Assembly (NCBI GenBank): GCA_044223895.1
Contig: JBGALL010000001.1
Coordinates: forward strand, 1-64,000
From: CAKZSU01 sp044223895
GTDB lineage: Bacteria; Patescibacteriota; Microgenomatia; UBA10105; UBA927
DNA: 64,000 nt
Direction of reading: 5' to 3'
The notes below the pieces were generated by a model. The model ran no database searches and was not told where the DNA came from. It saw only the letters and a program-made list of their open reading frames with translations. Every line of letters starts with the position of its first letter. The first letter of the stretch is position 1. The position numbers and the translations under genes are program-made. This document shows positions 51,934-60,847 of the stretch, piece by piece.

Positions 51934-54432
51934 ATGAAAAAACTAGAAAAAATAATTTCTTTACTAATGTTAGTATTTGCGGTTGGATTTAATCTGTGGT
52001 TATACCGATTAGAGCCATCAGCCAAAATTGATCCGAACGATAATCCTTTTCAATACGCCTTAGTCGATCGTACTAATCAGATGTGGGATTATGCAGCCAG
52101 CAAATGTAGCATTAACCCACTCTGTTTCACTGGATACTTGATAGATCATTGGGTGCCAAATTGGGCTCAAGGGTACAATCTCCCCTACTACTATTCTCAT
52201 GCGCCACAAATTGGTATTGTTGCCAGCTATCGTTTGCTCGGTCATTTCGCGGGATATAGTTTATTCCAATGGTATCATCTGCTAATTTATCTCCTCCTTT
52301 GTTTATTTCCGATCTCTGTTTTTGTAGCGTTTCGTGTACTAAGAGTCCCACCTCTTATAGCAGGCATCGCAGCGTTACTCGCTAGTCAAGTATCTACGGA
52401 TGGATTATATGGTCTCGACCCTTCTTCCTTTCTTTGGAGAGGATATGGTTTGACGAGTCAGTTGTTTTCAATGATTTGGATGCCAGTGGCGATTGCCTAT
52501 TCCTTTCAATTCTTTAACCAACATATTGATAATTTTGCAGTTCTTCTTCCTGAAAATATTCAACGTCTTGGTAAAAAACTATTGAATCTATCGATTACTG
52601 ACAAAGCAACCAGCGATACAGCAATCGCTACCCGAAAAACTTTTTGGTATGCTGTCTTATTTCTCATCCTGACTATTTCCGGCCATTTGGGTTTGGGAGT
52701 AATGACCTTACTTTCTATTGGTATTTTAGCTATGTCAAAGCCAATTTTCAGTTTGTTAACGGAACAATCGATTACCACGCTTATAAAAGATACGAAAGAA
52801 CGCATCTATAAATTAGTTGCTGTCTCTGGAGCAACCTTATTTTTCTTAAGTTATTTCATTCTCCCAGCCTTAGTGAATGATAAATACCATAACTATTCAT
52901 TTTGGGATCCGGTTTGGAAATTCAATTCATGGGGATGGAAAGAGGTTTTGCAATATTTCTTTAACGGAGCCCTGTTTGATTTTGGAAGATTCCCAGTACT
53001 GACAATTCTCATTTTACTCGGAGCCTTTGCAATATTCTCTCGCCGTAAAAAAGTTGCGAAAATACAATCTGTCAAAGCATCAACAGAGTCTATAAACACA
53101 ACAACTACTTCGTTAGCTGATTTTGAATTTTATCCATTTTCATTGTTATTTGCCTTTTGGTTGTTAATGTTTTTTGGAAGAACCACCTGGGGTGGGCTTC
53201 TCGACCTTATCCCCAGTATGAAAGAATTCCATCAATCTCGTTTCATCGTGGGAGTCCACTTAAGTGGATTTTTTCTGGCTCCTCTCGGACTATGGTATTT
53301 AGTTGAATGTATTCCTAGTTTCCTGCTTACTATAAGAGCAATTGTCACCAATGGTTTTTCGTCATTGAAGAGCGCCCATAGCTATGAGATTTCTTCATCA
53401 TCAAAAGTCATCCTTACTAGCGTGTTGGCACTGCTAACAATTGTTGTCGTATATCCCCAAACCATGCGCTATTCAGATTTTAACGATGTCTTAATAAAAC
53501 GAGGAAATGATAATTTTGAGAAGCAACGGAAAGATGTTGATACCCTTATTTCTACTTTACAAAAAGCTCCTCCAGGAAGGGTCTTTACCGGTCGTGGAGG
53601 GTCGTGGGGAAAGAAATTACAGATCGCTGAGACTACTTATTTCATGCATCTATCAACCTACGGTCTTCCAGTTATCCTTTGGCTTCCTGAAACTTGGTCG
53701 CCAAATTCTGACGTAGAACAGTTTTTCATTGAAGACTGGAAAGAACACTACGACTTGATGAATGTGAAATATGTAGTAACTCCGCCAGATTTAGAACCTC
53801 AAAAATTCTGGAAACTCCTGTCACAAAGTCCCCAATGGAAATTGTATGAAGTTGAAACGTCGGGATATTTTGGTTCAGGAAGTCAGGCTGCAGTTATTTA
53901 TTCTTCAAAATTTGATTATATAAACGTTGTCCGTCTGTGGCTTCAATCTGATTATGTAAAGAAAGGAATCTTTCCAGCACTAACCTTTAAACGAAATGAG
54001 ATGATCAATTCAAAACTACCAGCCTTTGAAATGATTGACGAGGCTTCATATAAAACTCGTGATGGCAATCTCTATGGTTTGTTTGGTGATATTCCTAAGT
54101 ATGAAGCTCCTGTAGCTCAAGTAACCACCACCAGAGAGACCTCTCTGAAAGATATGGAATTTACCTCCACAGTCGATATAAAAGATCCCTGTACGCAATG
54201 TATAGTATTCCTAAAACAGAGTTTCCATCCTAACTGGCATGCGTGGGTGGATGGTAAGCGAACTGATACGTTTGTTTCCTTTCCTTTTTATACAGCAGTT
54301 TCACTAACTACCCCAGGGACTCACACTGTGGAATTTAAATACGAACCAAGCACCATGAAAATGGTTTTATTTACCCTCGCTCTGGCTATTGGACTATTTA
54401 TTGTTTTCCCTACAAAAAAGTTTAATAAATAA
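51934..54432 (+). CDS. Large YfhO-like / PTPS-related membrane protein
   Basis: 832 residues from the ATG at 51934; a TTG at 51877 would overlap the upstream gene. About 12 helices in the first 520 residues and a soluble region after that. The first loop reads DPNDNPFQYALVDRTNQMWDYA and later AQGYNLPYYYSHAPQIG, recalling bacterial proteins annotated 6-pyruvoyl-tetrahydropterin synthase-related or YfhO-like, which are likely GT-C enzymes. The C-terminal region has CTQCIVFLKQSFHPNWHAWVDGKRT, a beta-sandwich seen in YfhO proteins. Family level only. Confidence 0.72.
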   Translation: MKKLEKIISLLMLVFAVGFNLWLYRLEPSAKIDPNDNPFQYALVDRTNQMWDYAASKCSINPLCFTGYLIDHWVPNWAQGYNLPYYYSHAPQIGIVASYRLLGHFAGYSLFQWYHLLIYLLLCLFPISVFVAFRVLRVPPLIAGIAALLASQVSTDGLYGLDPSSFLWRGYGLTSQLFSMIWMPVAIAYSFQFFNQHIDNFAVLLPENIQRLGKKLLNLSITDKATSDTAIATRKTFWYAVLFLILTISGHLGLGVMTLLSIGILAMSKPIFSLLTEQSITTLIKDTKERIYKLVAVSGATLFFLSYFILPALVNDKYHNYSFWDPVWKFNSWGWKEVLQYFFNGALFDFGRFPVLTILILLGAFAIFSRRKKVAKIQSVKASTESINTTTTSLADFEFYPFSLLFAFWLLMFFGRTTWGGLLDLIPSMKEFHQSRFIVGVHLSGFFLAPLGLWYLVECIPSFLLTIRAIVTNGFSSLKSAHSYEISSSSKVILTSVLALLTIVVVYPQTMRYSDFNDVLIKRGNDNFEKQRKDVDTLISTLQKAPPGRVFTGRGGSWGKKLQIAETTYFMHLSTYGLPVILWLPETWSPNSDVEQFFIEDWKEHYDLMNVKYVVTPPDLEPQKFWKLLSQSPQWKLYEVETSGYFGSGSQAAVIYSSKFDYINVVRLWLQSDYVKKGIFPALTFKRNEMINSKLPAFEMIDEASYKTRDGNLYGLFGDIPKYEAPVAQVTTTRETSLKDMEFTSTVDIKDPCTQCIVFLKQSFHPNWHAWVDGKRTDTFVSFPFYTAVSLTTPGTHTVEFKYEPSTMKMVLFTLALAIGLFIVFPTKKFNK

Positions 54433-54509
54433 TTAACTCCAACGCACGTAGGTTTGCGTGAAAATTTCCTCTTGACAAGAGTTCACGTTTTCAGCAAAAC
54501 TAGATACAT

Positions 54510-54737
54510 ATGAAAAAAAGACCTGCTCTCAAAAAGAAAACCCAACATCGATCATCTTTATCATCTAGTAAGAGAGTTACTAGAACTGAAGATAGGTATG
54601 TTGTCTTGGTAAGAAGTTGGGTCTTTTTAGTCCTTTTCGCCTTCATGCTCGGCATTGGCGTGGTTGTTGGCAACTACTTAAATGCACAGATCAATGGTGG
54701 ATCACCTACCGTTGCTGGAGTTTCTACAGATAGATAA
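54510..54737 (+). CDS. Small basic single-pass membrane protein
   Basis: 75 residues. A strongly basic N-terminus (KKRPALKKKTQHR...SKRVTR) precedes one hydrophobic helix at about residues 35-58 (WVFLVLFAFMLGIGVVVGNYL), then a short Asn/Gly-rich tail. A TTGACA at 54472-54477 may be a -35 element, but no good -10 lies at the right distance. It lies between a YfhO-like gene and an unknown hydrophilic gene. No family recognised. Confidence 0.6.
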   Translation: MKKRPALKKKTQHRSSLSSSKRVTRTEDRYVVLVRSWVFLVLFAFMLGIGVVVGNYLNAQINGGSPTVAGVSTDR

Positions 54738-54784
54738 TAATTCTTTCATATATTCACTAAGTGACTACAACTATAGGTTGATGG

Positions 54785-54790
54785 TATAAT
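54785..54790 (+). promoter_or_regulatory. -10 element TATAAT for the gene at 54799 (leaderless)
   Basis: TATAAT ends 8 nt before the ATG at 54799, the spacing shared with many other genes here. Confidence 0.55.
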
Positions 54791-54798
54791 TTGACATT

Positions 54799-55200
54799 AT
54801 GCCACATCCTGAAGGTTTGTCACCTATTCAACAAGACCCAAACCCAAAATTATTAGAACTTCGGTCACGGTTTCATTTTTTTGATCAATGGATAGACAAT
54901 GGAGCTTTACCTGTAGACATGTCTTTAGACCCTATTCCAGGTCGTCAAGCGGGTAAAGACTTTATGATGGCCTGGGCTGAAACATTTAAACACGGCGATA
55001 TAAAACTATTAGGTAAGGATTATGTGACAGCAGTCCGAAAAGAAATAGAACGCTTGCACAGGGTAATGCCAAGAGCTGCGGAAGAAGTTGTCAATGAACT
55101 TATAGAAAAAAGAAAAGCAGAATATGAGCAAAGAATGATAGATGAAGGCCGGGTAAATATACATGGAAGATGGGTTAAACAAAAACCCAAGAAGAGTTAA
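54799..55200 (+). CDS. Hydrophilic protein of unknown function
   Basis: 133 residues with no membrane helices. Mostly helical, with a charged second half (KEIERLHRVMPRAAEEVVNELIEKRKAEYEQRM) and a C-terminal basic tail WVKQKPKKS. The segment RSRFHFFDQWIDNGALPVDMSLDPIPGRQ is a possible compact fold. The family is not recognised. It starts after a good -10 element and ends 12 nt before the first tRNA gene, which is on the other strand. Real-gene status is supported by the promoter and by its length. Confidence 0.65.
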   Translation: MPHPEGLSPIQQDPNPKLLELRSRFHFFDQWIDNGALPVDMSLDPIPGRQAGKDFMMAWAETFKHGDIKLLGKDYVTAVRKEIERLHRVMPRAAEEVVNELIEKRKAEYEQRMIDEGRVNIHGRWVKQKPKKS

Positions 55201-55212
55201 TATTATTCTATG

Positions 55213-55283
55213 TGGACTCGAGGGGAATCGGACCCCTTTCTACTCCATGCCATGGAGTTATACTACCGGTGTACTACGAGCCC
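55213..55283 (-). tRNA. tRNA-Ala (anticodon GGC)
   Basis: 71 nt, minus strand. The acceptor stem GGGCTCG/CGAGTCC contains the G3-U70 pair that identifies alanine tRNA. D-arm, anticodon stem ACTCC/GGAGT with loop ATGGCAT (anticodon GGC, reading GCC/GCU), and T-arm AGGGG/CCCCT are all present. CCA is not encoded. Confidence 0.93.
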
Positions 55284-55362
55284 TAAAGACTAAAGCCAAA
55301 GTGGTACGCTATATTGTACTATAAATCTTCTTTACTTTCGAACCTAAATGTAAAATTCTTTG

Positions 55363-55435
55363 TGGACCTGAGCGGAGTCGAACCGCTGATCTCCGCAATG
55401 CGAATGCGGCGCATTACCAACTGTGCTACAGGCCC
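55363..55435 (-). tRNA. tRNA-Ala (anticodon CGC)
   Basis: 73 nt, minus strand. The acceptor stem GGGCCTG/CAGGTCC again has G3-U70. Anticodon stem CCGCA/TGCGG with loop TTCGCAT gives CGC (codon GCG). T-arm AGCGG/CCGCT with loop TTCGACT. CCA is not encoded. It lies 79 nt upstream of the other alanine tRNA in the same orientation, so both may be processed from one transcript. Confidence 0.93.
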
Positions 55436-55463
55436 GTATTTCAACCTGTATTGTAGCAGAAGC

Positions 55464-56570
55464 TTACTTGAGATAGGAACCAGGATTTACCACTGCAGCA
55501 CCATTAACTCGAACTTCAAAATGTAAATGGGTTCCTGTGGAACGACCAGTAGAACCCATCTTTCCAATAACCTGTCCTCTACTCACCTTGTCACCAACTT
55601 TTACATAAATTTCTGATAAATGAGCATACAAGGTTGATAATCCACCACCATTATCAATAATAATGTGTCGTCCATAATCATATTTCAAATACTCTACCAA
55701 AATAACGGTACCTTCCCCTGCAGCAACGACCGGAGGCATCGATGGATTCGCGATGTCAAAAGCTTTGTGATACCAGATAGGATACTGAGTAATAATGCCA
55801 TTTGTGGGCCACATAAACTGCCCTGAGCCTCCTGAGACAAGTGGCGCCTGAGGGTTGGCGAATGATGGTGTCGATGGTCTCACTGGAGCCGGTGCTTCTG
55901 GCATTACCCCATCAGGAACAATTAAGGTTTGTCCCACCGATAATCCAAAGGTATCAGAGTCAGTAAAATCATTAAAAATCCAGTTAGCTATTTTTTGAGG
56001 ATCAGTTTTATACTTTTTAGCGATACTATAAATAGTTTCACCTTCACGCACTTTATGAACAATACCAGTAACTGGGGGAATTTTCAGTGTGTCACCAATT
56101 TTTAAATTGGTACCAGACATATTATTCGCCCACTGAATTGTCTCTACTGAGATGCCATACTTGTCAGCTACTGTAGATAAAGTATCTCCCGTCTTAATGG
56201 TATATTCCTCAACAATATCTCGGGGTTTATCTGATCGTTCTGTCTTTACCCCATATTCAGATAAATCCAATGAAGTCACTACCGCTGAGGGAGGCGTAAA
56301 GGAGTTTAAATCATTGGCGTAGGTGGAACCTGGATAGGTATCAGCCAGAATTGGGGCGGCTAATACACCGGTTGTAAATAACACAATGATAGAAAAATGC
56401 ATGAATGGGCGTTGATACATTCCCCTTCTGGCCATCAAAATATCAACCACGGTGTCTTTTTGGGTTTCAAACCAGTGGGAAAAGGTGCGGATGTGACGCT
56501 CAATGTAATATCGAAGTCCCCGATGCCATAAATTGAGGTCATCCAAGAAGATGGCAAATTGCCGCTTCAT
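55464..56570 (-). CDS. LysM - M23 (LytM) peptidoglycan-endopeptidase-like membrane protein
   Basis: 368 residues. Cytoplasmic N-terminus of about 55 residues, one helix at about 56-78, then two LysM domains (EEYTIKTGDTLSTVADKYG at about 120 and VHKVREGETIYSIAKKYK at about 170) for peptidoglycan binding, and a C-terminal M23 domain. The Zn ligands HKAFDIA (His, Asp) and HLHFE are intact, so it is likely an active endopeptidase for cell separation or wall remodelling. It lies between the tRNA genes and rho on the same strand. Confidence 0.9.
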   Translation of the reverse strand: MKRQFAIFLDDLNLWHRGLRYYIERHIRTFSHWFETQKDTVVDILMARRGMYQRPFMHFSIIVLFTTGVLAAPILADTYPGSTYANDLNSFTPPSAVVTSLDLSEYGVKTERSDKPRDIVEEYTIKTGDTLSTVADKYGISVETIQWANNMSGTNLKIGDTLKIPPVTGIVHKVREGETIYSIAKKYKTDPQKIANWIFNDFTDSDTFGLSVGQTLIVPDGVMPEAPAPVRPSTPSFANPQAPLVSGGSGQFMWPTNGIITQYPIWYHKAFDIANPSMPPVVAAGEGTVILVEYLKYDYGRHIIIDNGGGLSTLYAHLSEIYVKVGDKVSRGQVIGKMGSTGRSTGTHLHFEVRVNGAAVVNPGSYLK

Positions 56571-56622
56571 CGTCTACGTAGAGTAACAAAAGATCAGGGA
56601 ATACGCAACTTTTGAGGGTAAA

Positions 56623-58194
56623 TTAGTCGCCTTTAGCAAGTGATTCTAGAAATTCATCGTTCTTTTCAACTTTTCCAAGGCGATCAATTAACATGACTGT
56701 TCGTTCTTCATCTGAAAGCATAGATAACATATGTCGCAAGGTAGTAACCTTTTTCATTTTTTCTTCTCCCAAAAGGAGTTCATCATGACGTGTTCCTGAT
56801 TTAGCGATATCAATTGCTGGGAAAATACGTCGTTCTTGCAATACTCGTGAGAGGTGCAATTCCATGTTTCCTGTCCCTTTAAATTCTTCGTAGATTAAAT
56901 CATCCATGCGACTTCCAGTATCTACTAATGCAGTACCTATAACAGTCAGAGATCCACCTGGTTGTGGCTGTCCATCTGGACCGGTTACTTCTACACATCG
57001 TGCAGCCCCTAAGAATCTTTTTGCTGGATACAAAGCTGCCGGATCAAATCCACCTGATAAGGTTCTTCCTGATGGATTAACGACTAAATTATATGCTCGG
57101 GCTAAGCGAGTAATAGAATCTAATAAGACGACAACATCTTTTCCCATCTCTACTAAGCGTTTGGCTCTATCCAAAGCAACTTCAGCAATTCTGGTTTGTT
57201 CTTGTGGTGACTGATCAAAATTACTGGCTAAAACTTCACCTTTGACACTTCGAGAGATATCGGTTACTTCTTCTGGTCGCTCACCAATTAAAGTCGCCAT
57301 AAGATGAACTTCTGGGAAATTAGCAGCAATACCAGCAGCTAATTCTTTGATAATAGTAGTTTTTCCAGCTTTTGGAGGAGAGACAATTAAGCCTCGTTGC
57401 CCAAATCCAATGGGAGCAACTAAATCAATTATCCGCGTGGACAAAGGAATTTTTCCTGTTTCTAAGATCAATAATTTATTTGGATAAATAGGGGTTAAGT
57501 CTTCAAATTTAGGACGATTGGTCATTTCTTCCGCAAGTCGTTGATTAATTTTTTCTACTTTTAATAATCCCCAGTATCGTTCGTTTTCTTTTGGTTGGCG
57601 GGCTTGCCCTTCGACCATATCCCCGTTTCTTAAGAGGAAACGACGAATTTGGGATTGGGAAATATAAATATCTCGATCACTGGGGGTAAATTTAGGTCGT
57701 AAAAATCCATGACCTTCTGGCATAACATCCAAAATTCCATGAACAGTCTCTGTAGGAACGTTAATATCTTGCGTATATCCACCATCTGGTGAGGCAAAAT
57801 CACGACGCATTCCCATACGACGATGTCCACCTTGGTTATTGTTATTGTTGTTATTATAGCGATTGCGATATCCACCGCCGCCATAATTACCACCACCATA
57901 ATTATTACCATTACCACGGAACTGTTGCTGAGGAGCAGAATGTCCAACATTTTGAGTAATTGGTTGACTGTCTACTGGTGGTAAAGGGAGTTCATTTCTC
58001 GGTTCTTCAGCAGGTCGAGCTACAGGAGCTACGCTTTCCTGAACTGGAGTATTTGATGGTGTACCTATAAAGTCATCAACAGATAAGTTTGCAGCTGGAA
58101 TAGCTGGAGCTTCTTCTACGGGTTGAGTTTCAACCGCTTTGGTTTTGCGTGATGGTTTGGTAGTTATTGGTTTTCTGGAAGCACGGAATGCCAT
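56623..58194 (-). CDS. rho: Transcription termination factor Rho
   Basis: 523 residues. An N-terminal extension of about 150 residues is rich in Asn, Gly and Pro (GNNYGGGNYGGGGYRNRY and a run of Asn), followed by the RNA-binding fold (VHGILDVMPEGHGFLRP), then the ATPase: Walker A PPKAGKTTIIKEL, Walker B VVVLLDSITRLARAY, and the Q/R-loop region LSRVLQERRIFPAIDI. The catalytic core is intact. The low-complexity insert may drive RNA binding or phase separation. A TATAAT at 58218-58223 gives it a short leader. It lies upstream of the LysM-M23 gene. Confidence 0.95.
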   Translation of the reverse strand: MAFRASRKPITTKPSRKTKAVETQPVEEAPAIPAANLSVDDFIGTPSNTPVQESVAPVARPAEEPRNELPLPPVDSQPITQNVGHSAPQQQFRGNGNNYGGGNYGGGGYRNRYNNNNNNNQGGHRRMGMRRDFASPDGGYTQDINVPTETVHGILDVMPEGHGFLRPKFTPSDRDIYISQSQIRRFLLRNGDMVEGQARQPKENERYWGLLKVEKINQRLAEEMTNRPKFEDLTPIYPNKLLILETGKIPLSTRIIDLVAPIGFGQRGLIVSPPKAGKTTIIKELAAGIAANFPEVHLMATLIGERPEEVTDISRSVKGEVLASNFDQSPQEQTRIAEVALDRAKRLVEMGKDVVVLLDSITRLARAYNLVVNPSGRTLSGGFDPAALYPAKRFLGAARCVEVTGPDGQPQPGGSLTVIGTALVDTGSRMDDLIYEEFKGTGNMELHLSRVLQERRIFPAIDIAKSGTRHDELLLGEEKMKKVTTLRHMLSMLSDEERTVMLIDRLGKVEKNDEFLESLAKGD

Positions 58195-58217
58195 ACAAGA
58201 GGTGTTAAAAAAAAACG

Positions 58218-58223
58218 ATTATA
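58218..58223 (-). promoter_or_regulatory. -10 element TATAAT for rho
   Basis: TATAAT on the minus strand lies 23 nt before the rho ATG, so the leader is short but not absent. The 9-T run just after it is unusual. Confidence 0.5.
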
Positions 58224-58314
58224 CTGTTTCCATGGGATATTTATTGGGCTAGATACCTATACTATTTTGCGAGAAAAAGTAAGAGAACATTAAACCTTTG
58301 AGGTTATCTGACGT

Positions 58315-58335
58315 ATTACACCATGGGAGTGTAAT
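58315..58335. other. Perfect 7-bp inverted repeat between the DUF2298-like gene and rho
   Basis: ATTACAC, 7-nt loop, GTGTAAT. It is followed by TTTT on the plus strand but not on the minus strand, on which both flanking genes lie. Significance is unknown. Confidence 0.45.
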
Positions 58336-58786
58336 TTTGTCAATAGGTACAAATAACTATTAATTTTTCTCGTATATGACCGTATTTCCGGAACGGAACA
58401 CTTCATGAGAGATGGTTGCTAGTTCAGATTCTGCCAATTTAGTGAATTTTTTCCTCTCTAAATCGCCTACTATTATATAGTGGACATTGTACTTATTAAG
58501 TACTTCTAAACGTTTCGCTGGGTCGTTGCCTTCGTATACAGCAGCAACTTCATCCTTTCTGGGTGATACAACATCATAGGTTCCTCTCCATAGCCATTCA
58601 TGAACTCCCCAGCCGACGACTGTTGGCATGCCTGCAAAGGCACTCATTCGATCGAAGTCAGTATAACTATCCCCATCTGCTTCAATAATCACGGGAATAG
58701 TAGCTAGATGAGAAGTAAAAAAGTTGTCATGTACATGACTGTCCATTTTTGACAAATTCTTCAAAAATGACCACCCAGATTGCTTG

Positions 58787-58812
58787 CCCACCGTAGCTTT
58801 AGCGAAGGAGGG
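58787..58812. repeat. Imperfect palindrome inserted in coding sequence (SFAKATVGK)
   Basis: CCCACC...GGAGGG is an imperfect 26-bp palindrome. In the minus-strand frame it encodes the in-frame peptide EPSFAKATVGK. A related element lies at 59008-59034, suggesting dispersed mobile palindromes that settle inside coding regions. Confidence 0.6.
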
Positions 58813-59007
58813 CTCTGACGTTCTTGTAGAAATCCACTCCATTGCCGCGAAGTCGTCTGGATATTCACGCTGAAACCAGCTTAAACCATACAATCCTTTG
58901 TAGGTTTGTAGATTACCAAAATAAGAACGCACAGAAAAAAATGGGAAGATCGATACTAAAAACAATTGAGGGATAAGCAAAATAAAAAATAACCGTTTCC
59001 CCCACGT

Positions 59008-59034
59008 CCTCACCAAAGCGTTAGCGACAGAGGG
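59008..59034. repeat. Second related palindromic element in coding sequence (KPSVANALV)
   Basis: CACCAAAGCGTTAGCGACAGAGGG resembles the element at 58787 (CACCGTAGCTTTAGCGAAGGAGGG). It encodes KPSVANALV in a loop between helices of the same protein. Confidence 0.55.
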
Positions 59035-60032
59035 TTTTTCCGTTGCTGTGACGCTTCTTTGCAGTAGGTTTACAATTACATACCCACACAGCAATGAACA
59101 CATCATAAATGCTTGGTATCCTAGCTTAAACATAGTATTACTCCGGAAATGAGCCGGATATATATCCTTAAAGTAGAAAAACTCCGCAAAGAAAATAAGT
59201 CCGACACAGTAGAAGAACACAGTAATTAAAAATTTTTCAACTGGAGATGAGAATTCAAAAAATTTTCTTTTGGAAACGTTGAATTCCAAACTCTTAAATT
59301 TCAGTTGTTTAATAATTAAGGTAGTACCACAGAAGAAAAAGAATCCCCACAGCAAAGAAACCATCCACATTGGTGATTTCTGACACTTATCTACGGTTTC
59401 AAAAATAATTGGACCAAACTTCATATTTTCCAATGCTTTTGGTGGACAATTGACGGCTAAGCCATTAGCAAATGAAGTAAACGTTAATAAGAAAGGAAGC
59501 GCCGTAAGAACAACCCCGATCACAGCAATACCAAGTCTCTCCCCTTTTTCCCATAGCCATTCATAAGAAAGGAAGGAAAATGATGAAGATTGAAATAACA
59601 ACAGCAAGGAAAATAATCCCATATAGATGGGGCCATCGAGGGCATTGGTCATTAACAATATTCCACTGAGTACACCATATAATCCATATGGAGCTAAATG
59701 ACTGAGCTTTTCCCGGTTAAGGGTAGCTTTAGCACTAGCAAACAGTGTTAATAACGAAGCTATAGCCAATAAGGCAAAAGGAATAGAGAGTACATGTCCA
59801 TGATTATCTGAAACGACAAATGAATAGCTCGGGAATTCGTGAATGGTAAACGGTATAAATCGAGTTGCGTTTGCATACCAATACGTATTTAATCCTTCAG
59901 GAAGCTTGGTAAAGAATTGATCGACTGGCCAGATAATTTTCCAAAATGGTGGTGGGGTGTCTTCACCGTTATAGCCTTTCGTAAAGGCATAAATCGTCTG
60001 CATATTTCCATACTAGGTCACCAGATACGCGC

Positions 60033-60431
60033 TCAGTAAACCGGGACAATGATATACCATTTTTTTCCAATTTTTCGATTATGAAAACGCATACTGGTAC
60101 GAAGTAATTGACAACTGATAGAAAAACTCATGGTGAAACATAAAGCAAAGATAGTAGTCAGCATTAAGTTGTATCCATAGGCCAAATCAATAGAAGAAAG
60201 TTTTGACAACAATGCCATTGTCATATGTCCAAAGTAGTAATAGTTAATTGTTCCACCGGCATACCACATGTCTGGAGGAAAGTAAGAAGAGTTATAGATG
60301 GTTTTAGCAAAGCCATAATCCATGAATTTTTCTAGTCCACGAATATCGGGTTCGAAGGCTTTGATATAACTCCAAAAACTTAAACAAACCAAGAAAAATA
60401 CCTCAAGGATAATCATTCTCCAAGAGATCAT
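60033..60431 (-). pseudogene. DUF2298-like membrane protein, middle fragment
   Basis: 132 residues containing the family's most recognisable block, SYIKAFEPDIRGLEKFMDYGFAKTI and FPPDMWYAGGTINYYYFGHMTMAL, with two helices. Its start ATG overlaps the stop of the N-terminal fragment in ATGA at 60428-60431. Reading the previous frame one base shifted joins HKEMIQIVK to MISWRMII naturally, consistent with a one-base deletion in an A-run. The 3' stop at 60033 precedes a frame in which LLSAYLVT continues the family sequence, so a second frame change lies near here. Confidence 0.7.
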
Positions 60432-60790
60432 TTGACGATCTGTATCATTTCTTTATGTTTATCAGACTGTTTAAATGGACTCTGGATACCTATTATCCCT
60501 AATATACTGGTGATAATTCGCTGTGTTGAAGAAAGGTTTTGAGCAATGACTCCAATTGAAAAAAGCAAAAACAGACTAATTAAAATTGTAATCTGAGTAA
60601 ATGGAAGTAGTTTATAACTTCCCAGGTACCAGGTTATAAAGGTTACCCCAGCCAGACCAACTGCTTTAGAAAGAAGATATCCTTGATCCCACCAAGAAGA
60701 GAATAATTTTCTGGTTAATGGTAAGGCAGCTGCTCCAATGAGAAATAAAACCGCCCACCAACCAAGAATAAGAAATAAATCCTGAGACAT
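60428..60790 (-). pseudogene. DUF2298-like membrane protein, N-terminal fragment
   Basis: 120 residues with three helices; WWAVLFLIGAAALPLTRKLFSSWWDQGYLLSKAVGL is the standard start of the family. The start at ATG 60790 is supported by TATAAT 7 nt before it, so the promoter is intact. The protein ends at IVK, where other members continue into EVFFL-type helices found in the next frame. With the other pieces it would make about 810 residues, the normal family length. Confidence 0.72.
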
Positions 60791-60797
60791 AAGATAG

Positions 60798-60803
60798 ATT
60801 ATA
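60798..60803 (-). promoter_or_regulatory. -10 element TATAAT for the DUF2298-like gene (leaderless)
   Basis: TATAAT on the minus strand lies 7 nt before the ATG at 60790. Confidence 0.55.
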
Positions 60804-60835
60804 GGAAGAAGCTTCTCCCCTGTCTATAAATACCG

Positions 60836-60841
60836 TATCAT
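60836..60841 (+). promoter_or_regulatory. -10 element TATCAT for the gene at 60848 (leaderless)
   Basis: TATCAT ends 6 nt before the ATG at 60848. It lies on the other strand 33 bp from the DUF2298 -10, forming a divergent pair. Confidence 0.45.
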
Positions 60842-60847
60842 ATTTAC

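Larger units (their letters stand above)
58360..60003 (-). pseudogene. DUF2298-like membrane protein, C-terminal fragment
   Basis: 547 residues. It opens MQTIYAFTKGYNGEDTPPPFWK and contains TRFIPFTIHEFPSYSFVVSDNHGHVLSIPF, typical of DUF2298 proteins, which are large GT-C-like membrane proteins. Upstream in the same frame is LLSAYLVT, then TAG at 60013-60015, then YGN before the Met, where family members usually read through a GN block, so this reading frame has a nonsense codon. The preceding fragment is in another frame. A coding-region repeat at 58787-58812 encodes SFAKATVGK. The gene is apparently broken, unless sequencing error explains it. Confidence 0.75.

Noticed and set aside
58315..58335. 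Inverted repeat as a Rho-independent terminator
   Set aside because: Both neighbours are on the minus strand, where no U-run follows the hairpin.
60428..60431. ATGA overlap as natural translational coupling of two DUF2298 genes
   Set aside because: The pieces are parts of one conserved domain, and two further lesions lie just downstream, so gene breakage or an indel is more likely.
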